This document shows positions 37,683 to 46,574 of a stretch of DNA of 64,000 bases, one piece after another (position 1 is the stretch's first letter; every line of letters begins with the position of its first letter). A program made the position numbers and the translations under genes. Source of the DNA: Pseudomonas tremae (GTDB lineage Bacteria; Pseudomonadota; Gammaproteobacteria; Pseudomonadales; Pseudomonadaceae); the NCBI RefSeq assembly GCF_001401155.1, contig NZ_LJRO01000206.1, positions 62,001-126,000 on the forward strand. The letters are read 5' to 3'. Under the pieces are notes generated by a model, which saw only the letters and a list, made by a program, of their open reading frames with translations, was not told where the DNA came from and ran no database searches.

Positions 37683-37703
37683 CAGCAAAGAACATGTGCC
37701 AAT

Positions 37704-37727
37704 GATTGCGGCAGCCATGCCGCAATC
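37704..37727. terminator. Convergent hairpin between ycgR and MFS gene
   Basis: GATTGCGGCA and TGCCGCAATC form a perfect 10-bp stem with a GCCA loop in the 66-bp gap between the converging genes. There is no good T-run on either strand. Confidence 0.55.
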
Positions 37728-37748
37728 GCATCCCCCCTTCTGCTGCCC

Positions 37749-39140
37749 TCAGGCCTTCCAGGTCTCGTTCTCGCCCTCGCGCACTTCCTCCGCCACCTCA
37801 GGCTCGACGTCAGCCACCGCTTCCGGTTCAAGCTCCGACTCTGGCTCCGGTTGTGGCTCGACAGTCTCTGGCTCGACGGTATTCTGCATCTGCTCCTGGA
37901 CCACCTGCTCATCCACACGCGGATCGAGCGCCACCACCAGTGGTGAACTGGACATACTGTCCGGCATCGCAACGTGGTGCAGCGGAGCGTTCTCCACCTG
38001 GTGCAGGTGAGTGACAGCCTTCGGCCTGATGAGCAATACAAGAATCGCCGCAGCGCCGCAGACAAACACATACAGCATGTGGCCGCCGAAAACCTTCATG
38101 ACCACACCCGCAGCCAGCGGGCCAATGCTTGCGCCGATACCGTAGGTCATGAGCAGCATGGCCGTCAGCGACACACGACGCTCGGCCTCGACGTGGTCAT
38201 TGGCAAATGCCACCGCCAGCGGATAAAGGCAGAATTGCATCAGCGATGCCAGAAAACCGACACCGAACAACACTTCAACCGGCACGCTGGGGAATACCGC
38301 CAGCGGCAATGACGCCACCACTAGCGCAGCCGCAAACACCCGCATCAGCACCGAGCGATCATAGCGGTCCGAAAGCAGGCCCAGCGGCCACTGCACCAGA
38401 AAGCCGGCCAGAATGCAGCAACCCATGAACAAACCGACCTGTTCGGTAGACAGCCCCTGTTCGGCGGCGTAAACGGGTGCCAGACCATAGAACGAACCGA
38501 TTATCAGACCTGCGCCAAGCACCGCCGTCAGTGACTGCGGAACGCGCTTCATGAAGAACCGGGGCTCCAGCGGAGCCGGATGCAGAGGCGCCGGGTGAAT
38601 GGCGCGGGTCAAGGCGACGGGCACCAGGCACAGTGCAAAACACAATGCCACCAGCATCAGCAGCTCAGGGCCCAGTTGCGGGTGAACCACCAGCACCAGC
38701 TGGCCAAGCACCAGCCCCAGGTAGGAAGCGATCATATAACCGCTGAACACCATGCCGCGCTGCTTGGCCTCGGCCTGTTCGTTGAGCCAGCTCTCGATGA
38801 CCATGTATTGACACATCATGCCCAGGCCGACGATTACCCGCAGCACCAGCCACGCTGGCAGCCAGCTGATAAGGCCATGCCCAAGCACAGCCGCCCCGAC
38901 AATCCCGGCGCACGTGGCGTAGGCGCGAATATGGCCGACACGGCCAATAAGACGGTGGCCGATCTTGCCGCCCAGCACCAAGCCGAAATAGTTGGCAGCC
39001 ATTAAAGCACCCACCCACAAGCTGTCGACCTGATCAGCCGCCAGGCGCAGGGCCAGATAAGTGCTCAGCAGACCCGAGCCGATCAACATCATCAACGAGG
39101 CAAAATAAAGCGCTCGAAAGGATTTCCAGATTTGGCGCAT
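37749..39140 (-). CDS. MFS transporter with acidic C-terminal tail
   Basis: This 463-residue major facilitator protein has about 12 membrane segments (for example LYFASLMMLIGSGLLSTYLA and MLYVFVCGAAAILVLLI) and the loop-2 motif LVLGGKIGHRLIGRVGHIRA. It resembles the YcaD-type MFS group. The last 60 or so residues form a cytoplasmic tail rich in Glu and Pro (EPETVEPQPEPESELEPEAV), which is unusual for a plain transporter and may be a linker or interaction region. The ATG at 39140 is preferred over the TTG just before it, with GGAAAG upstream. The substrate is unknown. Confidence 0.85.
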   Translation of the reverse strand: MRQIWKSFRALYFASLMMLIGSGLLSTYLALRLAADQVDSLWVGALMAANYFGLVLGGKIGHRLIGRVGHIRAYATCAGIVGAAVLGHGLISWLPAWLVLRVIVGLGMMCQYMVIESWLNEQAEAKQRGMVFSGYMIASYLGLVLGQLVLVVHPQLGPELLMLVALCFALCLVPVALTRAIHPAPLHPAPLEPRFFMKRVPQSLTAVLGAGLIIGSFYGLAPVYAAEQGLSTEQVGLFMGCCILAGFLVQWPLGLLSDRYDRSVLMRVFAAALVVASLPLAVFPSVPVEVLFGVGFLASLMQFCLYPLAVAFANDHVEAERRVSLTAMLLMTYGIGASIGPLAAGVVMKVFGGHMLYVFVCGAAAILVLLIRPKAVTHLHQVENAPLHHVAMPDSMSSSPLVVALDPRVDEQVVQEQMQNTVEPETVEPQPEPESELEPEAVADVEPEVAEEVREGENETWKA

Positions 39141-39194
39141 CAACTTTCCAAAAATAAGGAGTCGTCCGAATGGACAAGCCCGATACTGCGATTC

Positions 39195-40538
39195 TTAAAC
39201 CTGAGCAGCCAGAACGCGCCGTTCCCAGGGGGTGATCTCGTCGAAAAAACTGCTCAGTTCCATAGCCTTCGACGCGACGTAGCCTTCGATGAATTCATGA
39301 CCAAACAGTTCCTTGGCCAGCTCACTGCTTTTCAGACGTTCGAGAGCGGCATGCAAGGTACAAGGAAGTGACAATTCTTCCGGCACCTCGATTTCGCCTT
39401 GCATAGCCGCAGTCGGCTCCAGGCCCTGTTCAACACCGTACAACCCCGCCGCAAGGCTCGCCGCAATGGCCAGATAAGGGTTGGCGTCTGCGCCCGGCAG
39501 ACGATTCTCCACTCTTCTGGCCGCCGCCGCACTCGCCGGAATACGCAGTCCGGCGGCGCGATTATCGTGGGACCAGCAGGCATTGTTGGGCGAGGCATAG
39601 GGATGAAACAGGCGCTGATAGGCATTCACATTCGGCGCGAACAATGCCGTGAAATCAGCCATGCAGGCCTGCTGTCCGCCAATGAAGTGGCGGAAAGTGG
39701 CTGTCGCCTCGCCATCGGCGTTGCTGAATACATTGAGTCCGGACGCTATCTCTACCACGCTCTGATGAATATGCATCGAACTGCCCGCCGTATTGGCCAA
39801 CGGTTTGGCCATGCACACCACCATCAGACCGTGCTTGAGGGCGACTTCTTTGAGCAGGTGCTTGAACAGAAAGGTCTGGTCGGCCAGCGTCAACGGATCG
39901 CCGTGCCACAAGTTGATCTCGAACTGACTGACGCCCATCTCGTGCATAACCGTGTCACGTGGCAGTCCCAACGCCGCCATACAGGCATAGACCTCGGCAA
40001 AAAACGGCCGCAGACCGTTATTGGAACTGATGCTAAACGCCGAGTGCCCCGCCTCGCGGCGCCCGTCCAGCCCCACCGGCGGCATGAACGGCTGATGCGG
40101 GTCGGGATTTGGCGCAAAGACGAAAAACTCGAGCTCGGTGGCGACCACCGGCGCCAGGCCTTGACCGGCGTAGCGGGCAACCACCGCCTTTAACTGGTTG
40201 CGGGTGGATAGCATGCAAGGCTCGCCGCTCAGGTCAACGGCATCGCAGATCGCCAATGCCCTGGGCTGATCGCTCCAGGGCAGGCGGTGGATCTGCTGCG
40301 GGTCGCTGACCAGCGCCAGGTCACCATCATCGCTGCCGTAAAAGCGCGCCGGAGGATAACCACCCATGATGCATTGCAGCAGCACGCCGCGTGCCAGTTG
40401 CAATCGGCGCCCTTGCACAAAGCCTTCGGCCGTCATGACCTTGCCGCGCGGCACGCCGTTCAAGTCGGGAGTTACGCACTCCACTTCATCAATGCCCGAC
40501 AATAGCTGAGCCAGCGAGTGGGGATCATTGCGTGTCAT
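39195..40538 (-). CDS. Glutamine synthetase family protein (gamma-glutamylpolyamine synthetase-like)
   Basis: This 447-residue enzyme has the glutamine synthetase fold, with a beta-grasp N-terminal domain (about 15-110) and a catalytic domain. The ATP/metal motifs are visible in STRNQLKAVVARYAG…VATELEFF, in SSMHIHQSVVE, and in NRAAGLRIPASAAAARRVEN followed by RLPGADANPYLAIAA. Homologues such as PuuA ligate glutamate to putrescine or other amines for polyamine breakdown. It stands alone, with no puuBCD-type partners, so its substrate is uncertain. It begins about 70 bp from the stop of the upstream methyltransferase gene. Confidence 0.85.
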   Translation of the reverse strand: MTRNDPHSLAQLLSGIDEVECVTPDLNGVPRGKVMTAEGFVQGRRLQLARGVLLQCIMGGYPPARFYGSDDGDLALVSDPQQIHRLPWSDQPRALAICDAVDLSGEPCMLSTRNQLKAVVARYAGQGLAPVVATELEFFVFAPNPDPHQPFMPPVGLDGRREAGHSAFSISSNNGLRPFFAEVYACMAALGLPRDTVMHEMGVSQFEINLWHGDPLTLADQTFLFKHLLKEVALKHGLMVVCMAKPLANTAGSSMHIHQSVVEIASGLNVFSNADGEATATFRHFIGGQQACMADFTALFAPNVNAYQRLFHPYASPNNACWSHDNRAAGLRIPASAAAARRVENRLPGADANPYLAIAASLAAGLYGVEQGLEPTAAMQGEIEVPEELSLPCTLHAALERLKSSELAKELFGHEFIEGYVASKAMELSSFFDEITPWERRVLAAQV

Positions 40539-40611
40539 GGGTCAATCCTTTGAGGGGGAGCTGCAAGTCTGAAGCGACTGGCTTCAAGCCTCAAGCATTA
40601 AACCTGTCCCG

Positions 40612-41523
40612 TCAAAGCACCGGATTGTGGAAAGGCGCTCCGGTCACTTCGATGAACTCCTTGCGGTAATCCTCGTTCTCCGGGTCGACCACGAGGGCCT
40701 GACGCAAGAACTCGACGCCTTCGGCGAAATGACCCAATTCACGACTCAGGGCGCCAGCCAGATGCAGCCTGTTGGCATCGAAAAAATTGAAGGACAGCAG
40801 GATTTTGGTCAGAGTAAGCGCGTTTTCGAGCTTGCCCTCCATGAGCAACTGATTGAACTGTGCATTGAAACCGGCGATATCCTGCCATTTTTCTGCCGAC
40901 AAGCCTTCAACCTTGCGCAGCACGAGGGTGTGGCCGTTGCCTACTTTCGAATCGGTCTCTTCCACGCACTCGATGTACCACGACCCCAGACCGGAAGTGT
41001 TCACATGGTTGACGGCGCGAATCATGCTCTGCAGAGAGAACACCTGGTAGTGACCGCGCCATTCACCATCGGCGACGGTGGTCATGTCGACCTTGTTTTC
41101 ATAGTCTTCGATCATTTGCGCCAGCGTCGTCAAACGACGAGCGCGGTCTGTCCGTGCGGCGGTGCGCTTGGGGAATATGCAGAAGAAAACGCCACCGTTT
41201 TTCAATACCCGAAGGGCTTCGACATAAGCGGAAAACAGGTTGGGAACGTGCTCGATGACGTGCGAGCTGATCAGGTAATCGACCGACGAGTCCGCCGTGT
41301 GGATGCATTGAAAGTCGCCAAGCATATCGACTGTCGAGACACCACCCGACACCTTCATCTGTTCAACGAAGTACTGCTGATAATCCTCCATGTCACGAGG
41401 GTGCAGGAACTCGACACCGTTGCACGGTGCGACGTTCAGACAACTGGGGAGGTTGAAAGCGTTATGAGCGGCTGCTCCCAACTCGATACCGTGCCCCTGG
41501 CAGTACTTATTAGCTAACAGCAT
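40612..41523 (-). CDS. SAM-dependent methyltransferase with helical C-terminal repeat region
   Basis: This protein of about 303 residues has a class I methyltransferase domain in its first 200 residues: GHGIELGAAAHNAF as the SAM-binding loop, CIHTADSSVDYLISSHVIEH as the catalytic-region motif, and LKNGGVFFCIFPKRT. The C-terminal 100 residues are helical and TPR-like (FDANRLHLAGALSRELGHFA; GVEFLRQALVVDPENEDYR). A GTG at 41526 or the ATG at 41523 could start it, after GGTAGGTG. It is divergent from a glycosyltransferase gene, so a role in surface-glycan methylation is possible but unproven. Confidence 0.75.
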   Translation of the reverse strand: MLLANKYCQGHGIELGAAAHNAFNLPSCLNVAPCNGVEFLHPRDMEDYQQYFVEQMKVSGGVSTVDMLGDFQCIHTADSSVDYLISSHVIEHVPNLFSAYVEALRVLKNGGVFFCIFPKRTAARTDRARRLTTLAQMIEDYENKVDMTTVADGEWRGHYQVFSLQSMIRAVNHVNTSGLGSWYIECVEETDSKVGNGHTLVLRKVEGLSAEKWQDIAGFNAQFNQLLMEGKLENALTLTKILLSFNFFDANRLHLAGALSRELGHFAEGVEFLRQALVVDPENEDYRKEFIEVTGAPFHNPVL

Positions 41524-41630
41524 CACCTACCCACCGCTCATCGTATATTGGATACAGCCTTTCCGGGGTGTCGGCGGTCCCCGGCAAAACTTTAGCCGGT
41601 ACAGGCCCGAAGCCCCGCCCGCCGGGGCAT

Positions 41631-41646
41631 TGGCGCAAATATTGCA
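41631..41646 (+). promoter_or_regulatory. Sigma54-like promoter upstream of the glycosyltransferase gene
   Basis: TGGCGCAAATATTGCA keeps the RpoN GG and GC at proper spacing and a perfect TTGCA; one base differs in TGGCAC. The predicted start is near 41657, 100 bp before the gene. The 233-bp divergent gap also contains a GCCCCG/CGGGGC hairpin at 41612-41628. Confidence 0.5.
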
Positions 41647-41756
41647 GACCACCAGGTACGCATAATGATTTACGTCAGCGCAGCCCTGAACACGGTGCCA
41701 ACGCTGACGCAGGCCATGAAAAATCAGGTTAACGCTCAAGAGAACAGAGGATCACC

Positions 41757-42566
41757 ATGATTGATGGTCAAAAGGTTGGCTGCGGGATCGTCACGTATAA
41801 CCGTCCGGCACTGCTGAAAAAACTTTACGATTCATTGCCCACCGACATCATCGACAGCATTGTCATCATCAATGATGGCGACGAGTACCCCGAGTTCTCT
41901 GCCTACGGCAGCGAGGTTTTATTCAATAATGAAAGCAACCTCGGCGTCGGAAAGTCCAAGAACAGAGCGTTGTCGCGACTGATGGAGACTGGCTGCGAGC
42001 ATTTTTTCCTCATCGAAGACGACATCTACATAAAAAGCCCTGAGGTGTTCGAGCTTTATATACTGACCTCGACTCTGACCGGCATACAGCACCTGAATTA
42101 CAGCCAGCACGGTTTGATGAACAAGACGCCGGATGGCGAGGCCAATGCAGTGTGCAAGATTGATTATGGCAATGGCATCAATTTGCCATTATACCGCCAT
42201 TGCGTCGGGGCGTTCTCGTACTACTCGAGGCGCAGCCTGGAAGCCGCCGGGTTGATGGACGAGACGTATCACAATGCGTTTGAACACGTCGACCACACGC
42301 TGGCCATCATCAACCAGAACATGCATCCGCCGTACTGGTTCTTTGCCGACATCGACAACTCCCAGCTTTACCTCGGAGACGAGCCCTGGACGCTGGAAAA
42401 ATCAACGATTTCGTCCAATGCCCAACACCGCAAAAACGCCCTCGAAGCTATCGAACACTTCACGCTCAAGCATGGCTGTTCGCCGATTAAACACCCGCTT
42501 GCCTCCAATCAGGAGCTGATGGAGAGCCTCAACAGCATCAAGCAGAACTTCGGCCTGAATATCTGA
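41757..42566 (+). CDS. Glycosyltransferase (GT-A, family 2-like)
   Basis: This 269-residue enzyme has a GT-A nucleotide-sugar domain: VGCGIVTYNRPALLKKLYDS at the start, NNESNLGVGKSKNRALSRLM, and an acidic metal motif IEDDIY at about residue 86. The second half (ALEAAGL-like SLEAAGLMDETYHNAFEHVD, then HTLAIINQNMHPPYWF) is typical of small single-domain transferases. AGAGGA lies 5 nt before the ATG. No membrane segments were seen. The sugar and acceptor are unknown. It is not part of a polysaccharide operon; its only neighbour of similar type is the divergent methyltransferase. Confidence 0.8.
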   Translation: MIDGQKVGCGIVTYNRPALLKKLYDSLPTDIIDSIVIINDGDEYPEFSAYGSEVLFNNESNLGVGKSKNRALSRLMETGCEHFFLIEDDIYIKSPEVFELYILTSTLTGIQHLNYSQHGLMNKTPDGEANAVCKIDYGNGINLPLYRHCVGAFSYYSRRSLEAAGLMDETYHNAFEHVDHTLAIINQNMHPPYWFFADIDNSQLYLGDEPWTLEKSTISSNAQHRKNALEAIEHFTLKHGCSPIKHPLASNQELMESLNSIKQNFGLNI

Positions 42567-42773
42567 GCCACGATTGTGTCGGAGAATCACTGCCCCCAAG
42601 GTTCTGTACGAAACCTCGGCGAGCGAAGGTCAGGCAAAGCAAAACAGGCGATGAGCGGCCGGGGTCGCGTTCGACTCTACGTGTTGTGAATGGGCATTCC
42701 GATTTGACTCTCATCCGAGCCTGTTCTTAACGCAGCATCACCGAGCGCAGCCACTTTTCGTACAGAGCCTAAT

Positions 42774-43469
42774 TCAAGGCAGTGTCATGCTGAACAGCGC
42801 ACCTCCCAGCACGCCGCCATTGGCAATCTCGATACGCCCCTGCATGCCGCCTCGCGCATGCAGTCGCGCGATGTGCGCGGCAAAATACAGGCCCAGCCCG
42901 GTGCTGCCGCTGCCCTGATTGATCCCCTGCACGTAGTCGGTCTGCTGCTCGATCAGGTAGGCCGGGTAACCCGGACCATCGTCGTTGACGGTGATCTTCA
43001 ATTGACCGCCTGCCCCTGAAACGCTAACGAATATCTGCTCGCGGGCAAAACCGATAGCGTTGACGATGATGTTGCCCACCACCGAACCCACCAGTTCGCG
43101 GTCGAAAAAGCCCAGCGGGCTCACGACATCGATGTCGCTGCGGGCCACGATGCCACGGCTGGCCAGCACGTCCTGATGATGGGCCAGCTGCGCTTCGATG
43201 AAATCGTCCAGCTCGTGATAATCCGGACGCAGCGGCATCTGGTTGACGCCGAGTTTGTACAGGCCCAGCAACTGCACCAGCATGCCGTTCAGGTTGGCGA
43301 ACTCGTACTCGATCACACCGTGTTCCGGTGTGTCGCGCTGCTGAACAGAAAGCTTCGCCAGCCACTCACTGTGCGCCTGGGTCAGCGTCGCCAGCGAATT
43401 CTTCATGTCATGCACGGTGGAGGCAATCACCATCGAGAAATCAAGCCCCTGCTCCCTCTCTTCACTCAT
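42774..43469 (-). CDS. Soluble histidine kinase (no sensor domain)
   Basis: This 231-residue kinase has only the catalytic core. The phospho-acceptor is probably H20 in STVHDMKNSLATL. The ATPase domain has the N box GNIIVNAIGFA, the G1 box NDDGPGYP and the G2 box STGLGLYFAAHI. It lacks transmembrane and PAS/GAF segments, so any signal must come from partner proteins. Its ATG overlaps the stop of the TPR response-regulator gene by four bases (ATGA), so the two form a coupled operon. A 207-bp gap follows, with no feature I could identify. Confidence 0.88.
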   Translation of the reverse strand: MSEEREQGLDFSMVIASTVHDMKNSLATLTQAHSEWLAKLSVQQRDTPEHGVIEYEFANLNGMLVQLLGLYKLGVNQMPLRPDYHELDDFIEAQLAHHQDVLASRGIVARSDIDVVSPLGFFDRELVGSVVGNIIVNAIGFAREQIFVSVSGAGGQLKITVNDDGPGYPAYLIEQQTDYVQGINQGSGSTGLGLYFAAHIARLHARGGMQGRIEIANGGVLGGALFSMTLP

Positions 43470-45067
43470 GCGCCAAACGCCCTCTCCCTGAGTTTCTGAT
43501 AACGCTCAAAACGCGGGTCGCTGTCCGGGATCTTGCCGACCATGGTCAGGCTGGCCCGGCATTCGTCCAGGCCTGCCTGGCCCAGATTCTGGCCGGGATG
43601 GAGCAACGACTGCGCCATGTTGAGCGCAATACTGAGATTTTTCGGCTGCAACGCCAGAGCGCTGCGAAAAAATGCCTGTGCTTCGGTGAGGTTGCCGGAC
43701 TTGTAGCTGCGCACGCCTTGCAGGTTCAAATCGCTGGCGGCCTTGTTGGCGCCCAGAATGGCAGGGTCGTCAGTCATGCTGGCGACGCTTTTCATCACCG
43801 CCGGGTCATCGCCATAGACCTGCGCGCAGTGCTTCAAGACACCGGCACCCGCCTCTTCCTGCCCCAGTTGCTTAAGCTGTGCTGCCACCATCAGGGCGGC
43901 GTCGGCACTGAGGAACAGCTCCGACCCATCGAGTCGGGCCATAGCCTGCTCGGTGAGTTTGGCGGCAGCTTCGGGGTCCGAGTGTTGCAGGCTGGAAGCC
44001 TTCATCAAGCGCGTACGCACTTGCAGACCTTCGTCGTTGCTGTGCTCCTTGGCGACTTCGCCCAAGGCATTGTTGACCTCGACCCTGGTCCGCGCATCAA
44101 GGCCCTGCTCGCCACCTTTGCTGATCAAGGCATGCGCCAGCCCGAGGTTGGTTTCAGGGTCCTTGAAGCGTGAATGCTGCCCTTGGGAAACCGCTTGGCG
44201 ATAAGCTTTGGAGGCACTCTCGAAGTCTTCGTTACCCAACGCCAGCTTGCCCAGCAGCCTTTGGCGGCGGACCGCCAACGGTGACAGACGCACTGCACTT
44301 TCGAGCACAGTCTGGGCGCGCTTGGCATCACCAAGGGCCACCAGCACGTCAGCCAACCCGTCGAACAGCGCGGGCATGATCGGAAAAGCCTTGATCCCCT
44401 GCTCGTAGACCACCTGCGCCTCGGCGGCCTTGCCACGCTTCAGCAACAGCCTGCCCAGCGCGCCATATGCCCAAGGGGTGGCGCGGTCGGCCAGAATAGT
44501 CTTGAGGAAGACTTCCAGCGGTTCGTTCTGCTTGAGGTCGCGCAGAGCCTCGGCCTTGTAGCGGAGACAAAGCGGCGCATAACGTGGGTCCTGCTTGATC
44601 AAGGCGTCGCAAGCGGCCAGCACCTGGGCCGGATTGCGCTGGTCGAGCGCCTGCAGAATCGGCTTGAGCAGCGTCTTGCGCTGCACAAGTTTTTCCAGGC
44701 GCTGAGCCAGCCCGGCCCGATTGAACGGCTTGGTCAGGTAGCCGTCCGGCTCCCACTCCAGCGCGCTCATGACCATGGCCTGACTGTTTTCGGCAGTGAC
44801 CATGATAAAGACGCTTTCATGACTCAACAGCCGCTCGACCATCAGGTCCTCCAGCACCTGCTGACCATTCTTGCGACCATCGCCAAGGTTGAAGTCATGC
44901 AACACGAAGTCATAGCGCTTTTGCGCGCACATGCGCAAAGCTTCCTCACCGGAGTCGGCGGTATCCACTTCCTTGACGCCCAGCTCACGCAGCATCGACC
45001 TGACTGAACTGCGAAAGTCAGAGAAGTCATCAACAATAAGAAAGCTTTTTTGGTTGTACGCCAGCAT
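43466..45067 (-). CDS. Response regulator with TPR repeats
   Basis: This 533-residue protein has an N-terminal receiver domain (about 1-130; acidic pair D13/D14, phospho-acceptor D58 in LHDFNLGDG, then the LTKPF lysine). About 380 residues of tetratricopeptide-like helices follow (GALGRLLLKRGKAAEAQVVY; LNLQGVRSYKSGNLTEAQAF), and no DNA-binding domain is present. Output is presumably through protein contacts. The ATG at 45067, after AGGAA, was chosen; the longer frame to 45193 adds 42 low-complexity residues. It is coupled with the histidine kinase downstream, which probably phosphorylates it. Confidence 0.88.
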   Translation of the reverse strand: MLAYNQKSFLIVDDFSDFRSSVRSMLRELGVKEVDTADSGEEALRMCAQKRYDFVLHDFNLGDGRKNGQQVLEDLMVERLLSHESVFIMVTAENSQAMVMSALEWEPDGYLTKPFNRAGLAQRLEKLVQRKTLLKPILQALDQRNPAQVLAACDALIKQDPRYAPLCLRYKAEALRDLKQNEPLEVFLKTILADRATPWAYGALGRLLLKRGKAAEAQVVYEQGIKAFPIMPALFDGLADVLVALGDAKRAQTVLESAVRLSPLAVRRQRLLGKLALGNEDFESASKAYRQAVSQGQHSRFKDPETNLGLAHALISKGGEQGLDARTRVEVNNALGEVAKEHSNDEGLQVRTRLMKASSLQHSDPEAAAKLTEQAMARLDGSELFLSADAALMVAAQLKQLGQEEAGAGVLKHCAQVYGDDPAVMKSVASMTDDPAILGANKAASDLNLQGVRSYKSGNLTEAQAFFRSALALQPKNLSIALNMAQSLLHPGQNLGQAGLDECRASLTMVGKIPDSDPRFERYQKLRERAFGA

Positions 45068-45422
45068 CCGGATTCCTGCACAGGAGAGGTAAAAATACGA
45101 GCCCTGACAGCCCCGAGAGCTACTCGGACCGGGCTCGGCAGCACGTCTTTCAAGACGTGCTTGATAACTGATAGCTGACTGATATTCAGGCAAAGCCCTG
45201 CGCCGCTATCCCGTGTAACGGGACAAGGTTTGCAGCGACACTCAGTTTTTCGACCACCCGGACAAAAACTATAGCGCAAACATGCACTTCGCCTGTTGTG
45301 TGCGAGTCAGTCAGGTGCAGAATTTGCGAGCTGGATCGTATAGGCAGAAACAGGAAGGGTATTGCGGGGAAGCAGATCGACGAATGAAGGCAGGCGTCAT
45401 GCAACGCACAACTTCACGGGTA

Positions 45423-45449
45423 GCATGCCGACACAGGGCGTCGGCATGC
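45423..45449. terminator. Hairpin downstream of the SH3 protein gene
   Basis: GCATGCCGAC and GTCGGCATGC form a perfect 10-bp stem with a 7-nt loop, 13 bp past the stop of the SH3 gene. It lacks a T-run, so termination is plausible but not certain. Between 45068 and 45422 there is no gene that I can support. Confidence 0.5.
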
Positions 45450-45462
45450 CTGCGTGACGCAC

Positions 45463-46137
45463 TTAGACCCAGCCGTCGTTCTTCTTGCGGCCTTTGGTCA
45501 GAGCCGGAAGAATCAGACCGACCAGCAGCCCGGCACCGGCGATGCTCCCGCCGTAGACCATGTAACGCATCATTACCTGCTTGTTCTCGTCGCCAAGGCG
45601 CGCCTGGGTAGCACGCAATTCGGCCTGGGAGTCCGCCAGCTGATCGTTGAGGGTCTTGGTCCGCGCTTCGAGCTCATCGACCAGCTTTTTGCGCGCATCC
45701 AGAGTCTCCTGCATGCCCTGCACGCGGGTTTTCCAGGTGTTGTCGATACCGGCCAGTTGTTCGGTCAGCTCGGCGACCTGCTGGGTCAACTGCGGCACAC
45801 GCTCGGCCTGGCCAGGGACCTCCTGCAAGTCACTGCTGGGAATCCACACGGTGGAGCCGCCTTCGCCGCGCACTTGGCTGAACTTGCCGGAGTTGGAGAG
45901 CAATTCGACCTTCTGCCCGGATTTCAGCGTACCGACGATGCGATGGTCATCCGTTGGCCCACTGCGTACGTAAGTGGTAAGGCTGTCGCTGACCCAACGC
46001 TCGTTGCCCGCCGCCTGAGCGTTACCAGGAACAATCACGGTAAGTACAGCACCGAACAGGCCAGCCCCCAATAAACGACGTGACACGGAGAACAGGCCAG
46101 GGGCACGGGAAAGAAGTGCAGGAAGATGACGAGACAT
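45463..46137 (-). CDS. TIGR04211-family SH3 domain protein (YgiM-like)
   Basis: This 224-residue protein has a signal peptide or anchor (RRLLGAGLFGAVLTVIVPGN, cleavage near AQA-AG). A bacterial SH3 domain at about 47-110 follows (TYVRSGPTDDHRIVGTLKSG), then a long coiled coil (about 115-195) and a C-terminal membrane segment (MVYGGSIAGAGLLVGLILPA) ending in a basic tail. This order is that of the YgiM/TIGR04211 family, which is widespread but of unknown function. The bulk faces the periplasm. It is divergent from ppnN across a 437-bp gap. Confidence 0.88.
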   Translation of the reverse strand: MSRHLPALLSRAPGLFSVSRRLLGAGLFGAVLTVIVPGNAQAAGNERWVSDSLTTYVRSGPTDDHRIVGTLKSGQKVELLSNSGKFSQVRGEGGSTVWIPSSDLQEVPGQAERVPQLTQQVAELTEQLAGIDNTWKTRVQGMQETLDARKKLVDELEARTKTLNDQLADSQAELRATQARLGDENKQVMMRYMVYGGSIAGAGLLVGLILPALTKGRKKNDGWV

Positions 46138-46574
46138 GGCGATAATTATCTTTATCCGGAATGAAAATAAAGCCTCGTTGAACGGGCCGGCTTAGGATGG
46201 GGACGGCAGGCGACCAAAGGTTTTGCAACTCCTGCCCGGACGGATTGTCTGCCAATGACACGCAACAAAAAGCGTATCAGGTCCCTTTTTTGCAGAACGT
46301 CCAAAAACACCATCAGCTAACAGACTCCTCGAAACGGGTCAGGTTCACTATCGCCCTGCGCTTGCGTCAAAATTCAGCCGCACGGTGGCCGTGAGCAAGT
46401 CCCTGCTTTCAAACGAATTCGGCTCTGGCGCGACGTTTGGCCCTCAAATCAGGCTCCGGCACTGTGCAACGTTTGCTTTCCCGTGCAAGTGCTGTAGAAA
46501 AGGTCTCACAGGCCTGAGTGCCGAGCGCACTCACCATCCTGATGCTCGACTGCATCGCTCTAATGGAAAATAGA
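46138..46574. other. Intergenic region upstream of ppnN
   Basis: This 437-bp gap between divergent genes holds no open frame with a plausible start or ribosome site, no hairpin of note and no clear sigma54 or sigma28 site. Promoters for the flanking genes must lie here, but none stands out. Confidence 0.4.
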
